Source: Kuschelorhynchus macadamiae
Taxonomy: Eukaryota > Arthropoda > Insecta > Coleoptera > Curculionidae
DNA: 64,000 nt
NCBI GenBank assembly: GCA_030620095.1
Contig: JAUTXW010005212.1
Location: forward strand, 460,001-524,000
Direction: 5' to 3'
Positions 24,580 to 37,078 of this stretch are shown here, piece by piece; the stretch's first letter is position 1; the number at the start of each line of letters is the position of its first letter. The notes below the pieces were generated by a model, which made no database searches, was not told the origin of the DNA, and worked only from the letters and a program-made list of their open reading frames with translations. A program made the position numbers and the translations under genes.

Positions 24580-25130
24580 TCTCACACAAGTTAAATGGGA
24601 ATTCGAGTATGTACTTATCCTCGTTAACAAGGGGTGTCTCGCAGATTTGGATTAGAAATTTGGAAATTATTATTTGGATCAAGAGTATTGCTAGCTGAAT
24701 TAAGAAAATAATTAAATTGCGATAACCCACAAAAGACAAGTGTATCCAGTATCCACCAACATATTCGAATACAGTTTTTATTAATGGGATCTTGTGACCA
24801 CTTAATGTTAGGAAGATTAAAATCCCCGAATATAATAACTGTCTCATAACAATTTCATCTAATTTTGAATAAAAAGCAGATGAGCAGGCAGATGGTGTAC
24901 TCGTACATACAGCGCACATGGAATTTAAACGTATTTTGTAGACAAAGAATATAATAACCCACAAATCTCTGCATCTGGAGTCCAATCAGCTGTAAGAATA
25001 CTACCGTCATCATGTTTCGTGAATAGAATAGATTCAGTTCGATCACTTTAATACTCAATATAAATTTCACAAAAACCCTCTGAAGAAGTCATTTCCATAT
25101 ATATGCTCGTATATATGTGTATATATTATA

Positions 25131-25197
<67 letters not shown>

Positions 25198-25960
25198 GTA
25201 ATTTTTTGTTTTTGCAGCTGGTTCGATATATTTGCGATCATTAGTTCAGGAGCTGAGGTACCGGCTCAACGTCTCTTTTGGCGGTAGCCAAGATATCATC
25301 TCTTTTTCTTTTGTGATAGCTCGATGACTATAGGTTTGGGAATAAGGGGATTTCGAGATTTATCTCTAAATATAATAAGGACTTGTACGATGTTTAAAAT
25401 ATTCTCTTCTTGTTATTGCGAGAACAAATTGCTTATTTTCTTGAGATAATTATTCTAATCCAATTATATCCAATTTTTCATTGAGTTTTTCAACATCACT
25501 TGAAATGCCCTAACTTTATCAGAGCAAAAATTAACCGACTCCAACATTTCAGAATAATTTTTATTAGTGTATAACAGTTGGAATCGTTTCAACTATTCTT
25601 AAGATGCGACATGCCAGTCTCGGCATTGTCGGATTCGTCCGCGTCGACACATGATGTATGAATATTCGAAAGTCGCCGTGCATTGCTTGAAGAACTGCAA
25701 TCAAGACAAAACCAAACAACTCTAGGTAACTGGAAATTCGCTCTAGGTATCTCGAATATTTCTGCTTGATCAGTCCGACATATTTGTCGTGATAATATTT
25801 CGAACCTACACCATCACATTTGGATCTCTGTGTTTTAGCAAGACTCGTCGTACAAACGTTACAAATTGGCATATTTGTCCGCGAACTACCAGATCGGCGA
25901 TGGAAACGTGAATTGTATGGATTTTTATCTTTTTTTTTCAGCACTGATATTTATAAGAGG
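24580..25960 (-). pseudogene. LINE fragment: ORF1 zinc finger and endonuclease domain
   Basis: On the minus strand ORF1 starts at 25872: MPICNVCTTSLAKTQRSKCD then GVGSKYYHDKYVGL, a PHD-like Cys/His finger typical of ORF1 in insect jockey/CR1-group LINEs. ORF1 decays by 25560. After a (TA)n tract at 25136-25195, the apurinic endonuclease part follows at about 25060-24590. Frame-shifted pieces are DLWVIIFFVYKIRLN, CSSAFYSKLDEIVM, and ETPLVNEDKY then L-E-F, which correspond to the middle and end of the endonuclease fold. No RT follows, so the copy is cut at its 3' side. The same family lies in opposite orientation at 27840-29150. Confidence 0.8.
25136..25195. repeat. (TA)n microsatellite within the LINE fragment
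   Basis: About 60 bp of TA between the ORF1 and endonuclease remnants. It follows ATTACGAATATA (minus strand), where the other copy continues with ordinary sequence. Confidence 0.97.
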
Positions 25961-26674
25961 GAAAAATCAGAGGAAAAACTATCGCGCATTCCTCGTTTCA
26001 AGAATAGGGCAGCAGACCAAATGCTCTTCTTTTGTCCGAGCTTTTGTCTTAATCGATATTAAAAAATTTACGATGGCAGCTGGGCATTATTTTGAAGAAA
26101 AATATTAAATAAAAAGACGGCTCGAGAGACATATATTTTAAAATGGTATGTCAAACTATATTGCATACTTGAAATATTGAAATACCTAATTAAGTTATTA
26201 ATTTCAAAATAGCAGCGTAAATGTGACAGAACCTAAATATCGGAGAATAAACATTTTTGAGAATTTACAAAGCTCTAGTATTCTATACTTGACGTGATCC
26301 TTAATTGAAATGTTCTTAAGAGTGTGTGGATTAAATATAGAACTTTTCTATAGTTACGAAGTGTTTTGTAAGGAAGAAAATTTGAATTCACTTAAAATTA
26401 GAAAGCCTTGTAAATATAAATCCACAGTACTTAATCCCCGCCATGCTGATAATAAAATTTCAGTTGAGGAATAAAGTACTTGTTTCCAACAATTTTTACT
26501 CTTGATATATTAAGGTTCTGTTACATTTACTAATTGCCGCCATTTTTAAATGGTTAATTTTAACATAATCATATTTTGGGAACGAATTAAGGGAGCAAAG
26601 ACCGAGATAATTTTAGAGATCCGGTCTCAAAAGTTTTATTTGCTCTTTTTATTGTCACTCATTGTAAAGTCAAA
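25961..26674. other. AT-rich DNA between facing LINE copies, nothing recognised
   Basis: No gene or repeat family identified. Confidence 0.5.
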
Positions 26675-26779
26675 ATGAAGAATATTAGAGATTTTGATTC
26701 AGGTCTAGATTTGACCTCTGATCCAGATTTGGCCCCGAAGACTAGTCCCCCGGGCCAGTCCGACCCTGACCATAAGTAA
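26675..26779 (+). other. Small acidic open frame, coding status unknown
   Basis: Thirty-four codons in a locally GC-rich patch: MKNIRDFDSGLDLTSDPDLA then PKTSPPGQSDPDHK and TAA. The final codons overlap CATAA|GTAAGA, a fair splice donor, so this could instead be a first exon. Asp/Ser/Pro-rich starts of this sort also occur in DNA-transposon proteins (for example piggyBac-type acidic N termini), but no further match was seen. Confidence 0.25.
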
Positions 26780-26927
26780 GAAGGTATGCGTTAAGCTGTT
26801 ACCTAAGTGCTGAGTTAGAAATGAGCATTTAACATAAAAGAGAATGAATAACCTGGTAAAACACAGATATTTCTGTCAGTTTAAAAAGCAAATATACAAA
26901 CTATACAAACTGTTTATTTTAATCCAA

Positions 26928-27235
26928 ACTAGCTGGCCCGGCAGACTTTGTTCTGCCTTTTCTGTTAGATGCCGCGATGATTTTCCAGTGGAATTATAAG
27001 GTTATGGGGTGCATTCACCACATCGTCCAGAAATGTTATCGAAGAAAAACATATTGGTTTAATAGAAAAAATACGCAATAAAACCATACAAAAATAGTGT
27101 TAAAAGATCTCTGTAACCTGATGATCATTAAAAAAAAATCGTGTCCTATATTGGTGTAGTCTCGGTTGTAGTACAACTCTCTCAAGAACTTGCCGAAAAA
27201 TCTGGGTTAGTGTTTTAAATATATAGATTAAAAAC
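26928..27235 (+). repeat. Dispersed repeat starting CTAGCTGGCCCGGCAG
   Basis: Begins AACTAGCTGGCCCGGCAGAC then TTTGTTCTGCCTTTTCTGTT and TCCAGTGGAATTATAA, and ends near GTGTTTTAAATATATAGATT. A partial copy in reverse is at 61595-61675. CTAGCTGACCCGGC-like starts are widespread in arthropod repeats; the class is not certain from sequence alone. Confidence 0.6.
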
Positions 27236-27794
27236 TTACAAAATAGGAAATGTTTATTTTAAGTACATTTTTATTTTCTCTTTATTAACAACACTAAAAA
27301 CTACTTCGTTGATGTTTTGTCACTCTCCAAACATTTCTTTGCGTGATTATTTTAGTTAAAATGAATACGAAACAATAAAAACCTCACCGTTTGCAAAAAT
27401 GTACCTTAGAGAATTTAACTTGTCCTTTTTCCGCTTTTACCCAAACCACGGACTTAATAAAAACCTTCAAAAGTCCGGCCTAACTAGTTAAAATTTTAGA
27501 GACACCTGTACTTGACTCCACACGGAGTGTGAATAATTAATAATTTTAAGGAACAAAATTTATTTTGCTGTATATATACGAATGGGAAATGGTAGGAATA
27601 CAATACAGTAATTTTTATAAAGTCTGATACAGTAACGGATATGTTTTTCTAGTGAACTCTATTTGTAAAACAAAGGGTTACATTATTGACTTTATTTGCG
27701 AAATTTTAATATGGGTCAGATACTGAAATTGAGACAAATTTCGTAGGAGTACAATAAATGTTTTGCTAATAGAACTACACAGAATACATTGTAG

Positions 27795-27797
<3 letters not shown>

Positions 27798-27830
<33 letters not shown>
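27798..27830. repeat. (TA)n microsatellite followed by T-run
   Basis: About 32 bp of TA then about 13 T, just upstream of the plus-strand LINE copy. Confidence 0.9.
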
Positions 27831-27838
<8 letters not shown>

Positions 27839-27839
27839 T

Positions 27840-29150
27840 TTTTATTTAAAAAAAGGACGAAAAGGAGAGTTTTTCCTTAGGGTTTTCCTCTGCTCGTCGA
27901 TCTAGTAGTTCGCTGGCAAATATGCCAATTTGTAACGTTTGTACGAAGGGTCTTACTTCTAAAACACCGAGAGTCAAATGTAATGGTGTAGGTTCGAAAT
28001 ATTATCACGACAAATATGTCGGACTGAGCAAGAGAAATATGGCGAACTTCCAGTTACCTAGACCTGTTTAGTTTTGTCCTGATTGAAGATCTTTCAAGCA
28101 ATGCACGGCGAGTTTCGAATATTCATGCGTCAGGCGTCGCGCGTCGATGCCGAGAGTGACATCTCGCACCTTAAGAATAGTTGAAACGATTCGGCCCAAC
28201 TGTTATACACTAAATAAAATTTTTCTGAAATGTTGGAGTCGGTTAATTTTTGCTGTGATAAGGTTACTGCATTTTAAGTGATGATTAAAAACTCAATGAA
28301 AAATTGGATATGATTGGATTGGAATAATTATCTCGAGAAAATAAGCAACTTGTTCTCTCAATAACAAGAAGAGAATATCCCAAGCCTATAGTCATCAAGC
28401 TATCACATATAATAAAAAGAGATGATATCTTGGCTGCCGCTAAAAGAGACGTTGAACTATAAGCAGCTCCTGAACTAATGATCGGAAATATATCGAACCA
28501 GCTGTTTATATAAATGAACACCTGACCAATCCAACCAAAACTCTGTTAAAGTATGCTAAAGATGCTACGAAAACAAAAAATTACAAATGATCAATATCCT
28601 ATTATTAAGGTCTTTTTTGAGAACGACTTTAAACAAATGTAACTTTTGTGCAATAATAGCTAAATACGAGGCTAAATAGCATTTGTTCCATATATGACTC
28701 TTACTTTTCTATATCAAAACTTCCGTGGATGGAAAACCAAATTAAAGTATTTATATATAAAAATAATATTCTCCAATAAAATTCATTAAATTATGATTTA
28801 TGGTTAACTGTAATTTGGTTAAATCCCGAAATGGCTTCTTCAGTGGGTTTTTCTGATATTTATGTTGTGTACAGTGATCGAACTGAATCTATTCTAGTCA
28901 CGAAACATCATGGTGGTAGTATTTTTACAGCTGATTGTACTTCAGATGCAGAAGATTTGTGGGTTATTATATTCTTAGTCTACAAAATACGTTTAAATTC
29001 CATGTGTGCTGTATGTACATCATCCCTTGTCATAGTACCTGTTCATCTGCTTTTTATTCATTATTAGGTGAAATTGTTATGTTATGTTTTTCCAAATATT
29101 TTCTTTCTCCATCTTAAGCTCGTCATCTTAAATTTTTAATATTATTTAAT
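27840..29150 (+). pseudogene. LINE fragment: 5'UTR, ORF1 zinc finger and endonuclease domain
   Basis: The mirror copy of 24580-25960. After a shared 5' leader (TAGTTCGCTGGCAAAT), ORF1 begins at 27922: MPICNVCTKGLTSKTPRVKC then NGVGSKYYHDKYVGL. It breaks near 28070 but remnants continue to about 28520. The endonuclease part runs from 28830: GFSDIYVVYSDRTES, TKHHGGSIFTADCTSDAEDL and WVIIFLVYKIRLN, then AFYSLLGEIVM in another frame. The copy stops at the (TA)n tract at 29161. There is no RT. Frameshifts and stops show it is dead. Confidence 0.8.
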
Positions 29151-29156
29151 TTACAT

Positions 29157-29860
<704 letters not shown>

Positions 29861-31389
29861 TAAATCAAAACCACACCAGAGTCCCCAGCATAACTCGATG
29901 GCCTTACCCTATTTCCCTGTGCGACCCCTCTATATATGAGGTACCTAGAGATAGGGGACAACCTCCAATGTATTGATAGAGCAAATATTTTCTAAGCAGT
30001 TTGAAGTAGATAGGCATGTGACCTCAACCAATAAGGATTGAATTGAGAAACAATCGAATTACGATATTATATACAACAATGACTCCTGATCTGAGGCATA
30101 CACCATAGTTTAATCCAAATGATATGTAAGAGGGCGCTCAGATGGGTGACCCTTTCAGATACTCTTCCTGCAGTGCACAGTCCCACAGAAGCAGAAGAGA
30201 AACTCCAGGACCTACTAAGAGAACAACTGAGCTATCCCGAGCTAGCTGAAATTACTAGGCGAGTTGTAAAAAAGACTAGTGGACAAACACCTCCAACCGC
30301 TCTGTAATTGAGTCAGCTCGCTTGATGAAATACTCTCGGCCCAAGAGCCGCCCGGTGCTTGTAGAGCTGTCAGAAGTATCATATTTTGCAGATATCGCCT
30401 TATTATACTCGGTGGTTCAAAAATTATAGGCGCGGATAATGTTTTGAATTTTAGGGAAACTACACACTCGTAGAACGTAAAAAGAAGAAGACAAGATTGC
30501 ATATTTTTTATTCTATGTAAGTAAAATTCTTTTTATTTTATAACTTTTAAGAATTTGTTCTAAAAACAGTTTCATAAACCTGACCAAATTCCAGTTCAGA
30601 AAAATGAAATATATAAGAAGGCTTACTTCTACCTTTGTGCTCATAGTTTTTAAAAGCTTCTTTTAAGATACACAGAATGAAACCGTTCAAACCTAAAACA
30701 AACCGACGACATATATTATACAAACAGCTTGTTGGTGCTGGTTGTATAGCTTTCCAAGTTATTTGCCGGTTTATTTATGTTCGACTCAATGTTTTCCTGG
30801 AAAATATTTTCTGCACACACGTACGTACAGTGGCGAGATAACTTAGTAACTCAAAGATGAAATTGAAAACAAACCCTGGAGAATGGAAATATGATTTGCT
30901 ATAGACAACAAACTCAATTATTTAACCTTCGTGTGGACTCGCCTGGGGCGATCTAACCGTGTAGAAAATCAAAAGTTTCGAAGTTTTAATCAATTTTAGA
31001 GGTAGTTTTTTATAGTTCGGTCGGGTTCTGTTTAAGTAAAGTTTATATACCTGTAGATTGGGGTATTAAATTATTTTTACGCCATGTTTTATTCATGACA
31101 GTGAACTGGCAAGCTTGGCTCTTAGAAATATTCCAGGAAATTTTAATTTATTAGGTCGAAATACTTTCTTTTTAATAGTTTAAAGCGAAGTTTTAGGGTA
31201 GTTTTTAGAATAACTATTTTTTAGTAAGAGTATAAATTCGGCAGGGGTATACAGTGTATATTTATGAATCAATGCCAAACATTTAATTGCATTCATAGTC
31301 TAGACTTAAAAATATTTTTGCAAATTCGTATAAACGTATTGGCGCAGAGGCATTATTTTTGAGGTTTAAAACATTAATATCTCGGAAAC
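29861..31389. other. No gene identified; GC-richer patch at 30100-30340
   Basis: The open frame 30119-30307 (+) contains TLPAVHSPTEAEEKLQDLLR and EQLSYPELAEITRRVVKK, which look protein-like but are unidentified. It may be part of an old retroelement. The remainder is AT-rich with nothing recognised. Confidence 0.4.
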
Positions 31390-32345
31390 TTGTTTAGATA
31401 TTGCAACGATTTTCATATTCGATGATAGTTAAAACGCACCGAGTTAAAAAAAAATATTTTCACCATTAGCTTACCTTTTATCAAGTCACTGAAGAAAGTT
31501 GAAAACTTTGTAAAAATGAAGTTAGCCCTCCCCCCTACTAAACTTTTTAAGGTTTTTTTGATGCGGTTTGAAAGTACGATTTTTGCATATTTTTGCACAC
31601 CTATTGCCGATTTTTACACACTTGTCTAGAGCGAGATATTCTACTTTGTAAAAATAAAGTTAGCCCCCCCCACCACACTTTCTAAAATTTTTTTGATGCG
31701 ATTCGAAGGTACGATTTTTGCACACTTATTGCCGACTTTCGCTCCATTGTCCAGGGTGAGGTATTTTAGTTTGTAAAGTTAGCCACTGTATGATTTCTGC
31801 ATATTTTTGCACAGCTATTACCGATTTTTGCACACTTGTCCAAAGCGAGATATTCCACTTTGTAAAAATAATGTTAGCCCTCCCCAGTCAATTTTTTAAC
31901 GTTTTCTTAATGCGATTCGATAGAGAAGTGGAGTGAGGTTGGTGGGACCGGGGTTAGCGGGCTTTTTAGGCCTAGTTGCTGGGCTTGTCCCCCCATCTTA
32001 CTACTACTATTACTAATGCAATTCAAAAGTGGTGGACGAAAATACTAGTGGAATATCTCGCTAGAGACAAGTGTGCAAAAATTGGCAATAGGTGTGCAAA
32101 AATGTGCAGAAACTATACTTTCGAATCGCATAAAAAAAACGACAATAGGTATGCAAAAATCGTACTTTCGAATCGTATTAATAAACCATTCAAAAGTTTG
32201 GTGGGGAGCGCTAGCCTTAAGTTAGCCCCACTCCCTTAACTTTGTTCATAGGATTCTTCTGGAAGTTGGTGTGCAAACATTTTAATATGGTGTGCAAAAT
32301 GTGACGTAAAAATTATTTTAAAATTTGACTTCCCCCCCTCTTAAC
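31390..32345. repeat. Folded repeat: about four GTTAGCCC units followed by inverted copies
   Basis: Units starting AAAGTTAGCCCCCCCCA-like recur near 31521, 31659, 31778 and 31873, each with TTTTTGATGCGATTCGAA, GTACGATTTTTGCA, a TTGCACAC(C/T)TATTGCCGA-like run and CTTGTCTAGAGCGAGATATT. From about 31950 the same words appear in reverse complement (ATATCTCGCTAGAGACAAG, GTGCAAAAATTGGCAATAGG, CGTACTTTCGAATCG). The whole is an irregular palindrome centred near 31950. No coding capacity. Confidence 0.75.
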
Positions 32346-32945
32346 TGACCCATTTTAACGTCCTTGTACCATGCCAAAATGCTGTACAATACCTAAAAAG
32401 ATTCCGAGGTATTGAGTATTAAATAATAAAAAAAATAAAAAAACTTAAATTTCAGAAGTAAAACTTCTGTGGAAACATGTTTATATGAACATTTTTCATA
32501 ATTTATTTATATATTTATATAATGTATATACCCAATGATTTTTTTTAAGTCGTGGTCTTGATATAATAACAGAACATATTGGATCTAATGTGAGCTATAA
32601 TATTTAAGTGAGTTTTTTTCTTGTCACCGGAAAGAAGCTTAGAAACAAGAGTATTAGAATATTTGTCTCCCGGTTTACCTAAAACATTTGAACAAGTTAG
32701 AGATTCATTGATATCCAATTATCCCAGACGCAAAAAGGATTTTTTTTCGAAGTATTGGCAAACAAGTCAGATATATTTTTACTGACTTTATTTCCCACGA
32801 CTTTGTTCTGTGCAAGTAACAATTTGAAATTTGAAAGTAATTCGGGAAATAATAAATAAATTTAGTAGAAGGTTGGTTAGAAAGAATCCTGATGAGATAG
32901 ATGATATTTATATTATATTTGCTATAATCTGATGTGATTATATTA
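32346..32945. other. AT-rich DNA, nothing recognised
   Basis: No gene or repeat family could be supported. Confidence 0.5.
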
Positions 32946-33371
32946 GAGTCCGACCGAAGGTGATTTTTTTGGCCGAAGCCGAAGCTGATACCGAACTTTC
33001 CTTACGCTGTCTGCCGAGAGCCGAAGGAATTCTATCTTATTTTAACTTTATTATCTCAATTAGCAATTCGTCACATTTTTGTGGTTGGAAGTTACAATAC
33101 GATAAGCAGAACTCATTTGAGGTAGTAAAATAATATATTAATTACGAGATTAATTAAAAAATTCCATATAATGAATTTTAACACTGTAGTTTGGTGTGGC
33201 GTATACTACGAACTAATTCTAAAAAATAATTCTACATTTGGTATTAACAATCTCTGTTGTCTAGCCTACGGTCCCTTATTTCAATTTTATAACCCAATTA
33301 TCCTAAGGTACAAAAACTGGGGTTTTTTAAACACCATAAACTCTTAAACTCTAGTAACAATGTTTGGAATT

Positions 33372-34270
33372 TCAGAAAATGTTGACTAAAGGAGAATTGT
33401 TAAGTTCGGTTTGGTCGTTAAGTAATAAATTTGTATCTTTTAGGAGGTTTATTTCTAAACTTTCCAATAAATTTAATTTAGGGCTTTTATTCGCTAGATG
33501 ATGGATCTTAAAATCGTCGTTAAACACATGACCCTCCCTGATAATATGGCTTGCTAATGTTGAGTCATATTTATTGTGAATAAAACTGCGTTTATGTTCG
33601 TTTATCAGGTTTTTAAAAGTTCTACCCGTGTGTCCAATGTATGTTTTTGGACATGACCCGCGTGTTAACTGATTTGTGTTTTTCAGAAATTTTCTTACGG
33701 AATTATTAGTTTTGAAAGCGATTTTTACATTCTTCCTGTTAAGACGACATTCAATTTTTAAAGAGGGTTTTCCGCAGTATGCTATTATTTTAAAACATTT
33801 ATTACTATCTCTACGATTGGGTATATTTCATTAAGAGTTTTGTGCCTTAACTCGTTATTTTTTATTTGTTCTACCATTGAAACTGGGTAGCCATTATTAA
33901 CTGCAATTTGTTTAACTAAATTAAGCTCATCATTAAAACTTTCTTCTGATAACGGGACGCTAATCAATCTATGGATCATACTGTGAAACGCTGCTAATTT
34001 ATGTTCTATAGGACGTGATGACTTGTAACGGATGACAGTATTAGTACGTGATGGTTTATGGTAAATTTGAAATTAATGTTTATGCAATTCTCTCTTGATT
34101 GTTAAATCTAAGAAGTTAATGGAGCCGTTATCTTCAACATCTAACGTGAATTTAATATTCCTGTGAATTTAATTCAAAAAGTCTAAAAATGTGTTTAATT
34201 TTCTGTTTGTGCCTATTATGCCATTAGGTATATCAATACTCATGTGTCACTTTTCTTGATAAAGTGGAAT
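33372..34270 (-). pseudogene. Penelope-like element, distal RT part plus GIY-YIG endonuclease
   Basis: On the minus strand, pieces in order are: TNRKLNTFLDFLN, NIKFTLDVEDNGSINFLDLT, QIYHKPSRTNTVIRYKSSRP, IEHKLAAFHSMIHRLISVPL and FNDELNLVKQIAVNNGYPV. These are the conserved post-YVDD region of Penelope-like RTs. After a stop at 33785, another frame gives SCPKTYIGHTGRTFKNLINE and HKRSFIHNKYDSTLASHI, which is the GIY-YIG nuclease domain (33587-33660). Then come KLNLLESLEINLLKDTNLLL and NDQTELNNSPLVNIF with a stop at 33372. The GIY-YIG domain nicks target DNA for insertion. The N-terminal half including YVDD is missing, and frameshifts show it is inactive. Confidence 0.88.
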
Positions 34271-34764
34271 ATTTCAATACTAGGAAAGTCCTTTTATAAG
34301 GGCCTTACCAAATTTTGTATCCAAGTACCCCGAGCTTACCTTATAAATTATCGATTTTTTAAAATGTATTTTTCTTCATATTCATTTGTATACTTTTTAT
34401 ACCGTTTTTGCTACATTTTTTATAGTGTGTTTGTCTAGCCGAAAGTCTCTGTTAAATAGTTGCACTACGTACGTGCTAATAAAAATGTGTCTTATTTATA
34501 TATAAGTCATTCAGATTGAAACAAATATATATTTCTTATCTCCACAACTTCATTCACTTTCCATATTTACTTAAATAATACCACTGCTTAGATACTCCAG
34601 AATACAATTTTTTTAAATTTTGTTTTTATTTGTTAATTTATTTTTTTTATATTCAAATTTTTTATTTTTTGTAAATTTGTTTACATAATCTGTAAAAAAC
34701 ACCAATTGTCACATTTATTATTTCTTTTCATAAAAAGAAGGTTTTTATTCTAGAAAATAGAATT

Positions 34765-35338
34765 TTACCGACTTTTTAAACATTTATTTAAACCACCATT
34801 TTGTTTTGACATATAGGCTTGATCAAATTTTACCAGTTCATCTCTATGTCACACTTGTTTTTTGTACAAAATTTCAACTTAATTGGACTAGTATTTGGAT
34901 GCAGATACTTTAAACATTTAATTAGGCTCCCATTTTGTTTTCCCATAATAACTCCTCAGCCTCACTAACATTTTACCAAAATCACTCCTCATTAACATTT
35001 TACCAATTTAACCCTATATCACACTTTATTTTAGGGCAAAATTTGAAGTAAACTGAATAAATAGTTTTTTAGTAATAATATTTTTAACATTTTATTAGGC
35101 CGCCATATTGGATTATTCCCAAAATGTATCTGTCATCTCCATATGACCCTTAATTTTTGACCAACATTTGAAGTCATTCGGATAAGTATTTTTTTAGCTT
35201 TGCGGCGACCAGACAGACTGAAGAAATTGAGAAAACTTGTTTTTCGACATCTAGGAAGCATGAAACGTGAAGGTCTAACAAAATCTCCTAGGATGATTTT
35301 GTACGATTACAATACTCTTATGAGGAAAGTACAAACAA
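34765..35338 (+). repeat. Array of CGCCATTTTG modules, block 4
   Basis: Modules seen as ACCACCATTTTGTTTTGACA, GGCCGCCATATTGGATT and CCATATGACCCTTAATTTTT, ending ACGATTACAATACTCTTATG then AGGAAAGTACAAAC. It is a shorter, more decayed copy of blocks 1-3. Confidence 0.75.
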
Positions 35339-36348
35339 ATATCATTCTAGTTCTAGTGAACATAAAACAAAAAAACAATTCAGTGTAATAATATAATAAA
35401 ATATCTTAAAAAATCAGAGAAGGGGGTAACTAATAATTAAAATTAAAAAGTTTTATTTTATATCTAGATTCTTCTGTCAGCATAAAGTTGTCTAGATGAA
35501 CTGAATAATTGTTCACTAGCTACAGGTGGGAGATGTTGATAAACGCGTTTTGGCAGCCTGTTTTCAGAGCACGTAAGGATTAGAAATATAGCTGCATTTC
35601 TGAGAGCAGAGATTATTTTAAATAAGATGTCAGCATTAATTTTAATATAATAATAATAATCACACATGTGAGTGTGTACCTTCAGCTTTGGCTAAATTTT
35701 GGCCGAAGCAAATTATTTGCCGAACATTGAAATAATAGCCGAAGGTACCCGAGGTTTGACGATTAATTGATGATTAATTTTAGTGAACCTCATTTTTTTT
35801 CACTTTGATTTGTTTGCTTAGTTACTTTTTTTCATAAATCCTAAATAACGTGATGACAAAACATGGTATTTTATTTTGGCGTTTATGTGTTTTGCATGCG
35901 AGATTTCTCGGATTTTCTTATAATATCCTTTCTATTGATCATGACCTGCATGAGCAAAATGTGTATTGTATTCAGGGAAGTAATCATCGTACACTCAACT
36001 AATTATTCATACTCGCACTCTCACTTGCCGATAATGATTGTATCATTTATAGGGCTAATATTAAATTGAAATTACTTCCACCATTTGAGGCCATTTTTCT
36101 TGGCATTTTCTCCTTGAAAACTGTAATAATTTAGCATTCTCACCCACACGCCCCAAGCATTATTACCGGTTATTAGATTAGAACCCTCGTTAAAACTATA
36201 GCCGACACAATATATTTGGCCTTTTATTAGAGAGCGTGCGGAGAGTAGATTTTCCGTCCATTTCGTTCCACTTTATTTCTATTTTTTTTTCTTTGGGGGT
36301 ACTGTCGTATATAGTCGGTGGAGTTAACGTAAAATCACTTGCAGTTAC
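35339..36348. other. AT-rich DNA, no gene recognised
   Basis: Open frames at 35464-35667 (-) and 35863-36069 (+) show no family signature. Confidence 0.45.
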
Positions 36349-36430
36349 CAGTATGAGATTTTGCATGTCTCGATACATGTTACTTAGATTATCGTTCGAG
36401 ATTGAATCAAAGCAAGTCAACGCCCGACAT
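36349..36430 (-). other. Possible internal exon, protein unidentified
   Basis: On the minus strand, TTAATTTGATTTACAG is a fair acceptor and ATACTG|GTAACT a fair donor, 82 nt apart. One frame between them is open and reads CRALTCFDSISNDNLSNMYR then DMQNLIL. It lies just left of the hAT target duplication. I do not recognise the peptide, and no companion exon was found, so this may be chance. Confidence 0.25.
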
Positions 36431-36465
36431 CTGTAAATCAAATTAACGTAAGGAGGTGTATAAAT

Positions 36466-36473
36466 GGAAATAG
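36466..36473. repeat. 8-bp target site duplication (left) of hAT element
   Basis: GGAAATAG, identical to 40086-40093. Confidence 0.93.
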
Positions 36474-37078
36474 CAGTGGCATGGCGGCTATTCGGGTGAA
36501 GTGCTACTTCACCAGGAAAAATAAACAACCAGACATCTAACTATATTTACTATATATCTCTTAAAATTTTAGTTTTTACATTCATTTATTCACCTAATTG
36601 GTAAAAAATAAACTGTACATCTCGAATAAATATTTTACTTGACCGTTGGCGGCATGTCTTTTTAAAACTTTCAATCGAACTTTATTATAACAACTATAAC
36701 AGTGGCGCAAACCGCTTTAACTTTGCTGGAGGTGCTGTGTTTAGTTTTCGATTTTCCTACTATGTTGCCATGACAACGCGCGTACTCGATGACGTCGAGC
36801 CCATGCAGCGCCATACAACGCTCTCGGTGAATTGCAGGCGCAGTACACTACACCCACGTGTCGTTTAGTTTGCGGTGGTTGTTTACTTTTATTTTCGCGG
36901 ATTTCGATGCAACGATGTGTTAGATTTATTTATGGTGTTGTTACAACTTCAAATTCGAAGTTAGTAAATGTGATTGTTCAACTGGAATAAATTAAAAGAC
37001 GTCTTTGAATTTATTACAAACTGATATGATCACTGAAACTGATCTGATGAAAAATCAATCCGCCTTGCGAAAGGATTT

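Larger units (their letters stand above)
32946..35757. mobile_element. Possible MITE-like element with CCGAAG-rich ends, filled with insertions
   Basis: The left end at 32946-33030 reads GTCCGACCGAAGGTG, GGCCGAAGCCGAAG, GAGAGCCGAAGG. The right end at about 35680-35757 reads TTTGGCCGAAGC, TTTGCCGAAC, AGCCGAAGGTACCCGAGG. Such CCGAAG-rich termini occur in insect hAT-type MITEs. If the ends belong together, the Penelope-like piece and CGCCATTTTG block 4 were inserted between them. No target duplication was found, so they may be two separate pieces. Confidence 0.3.
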
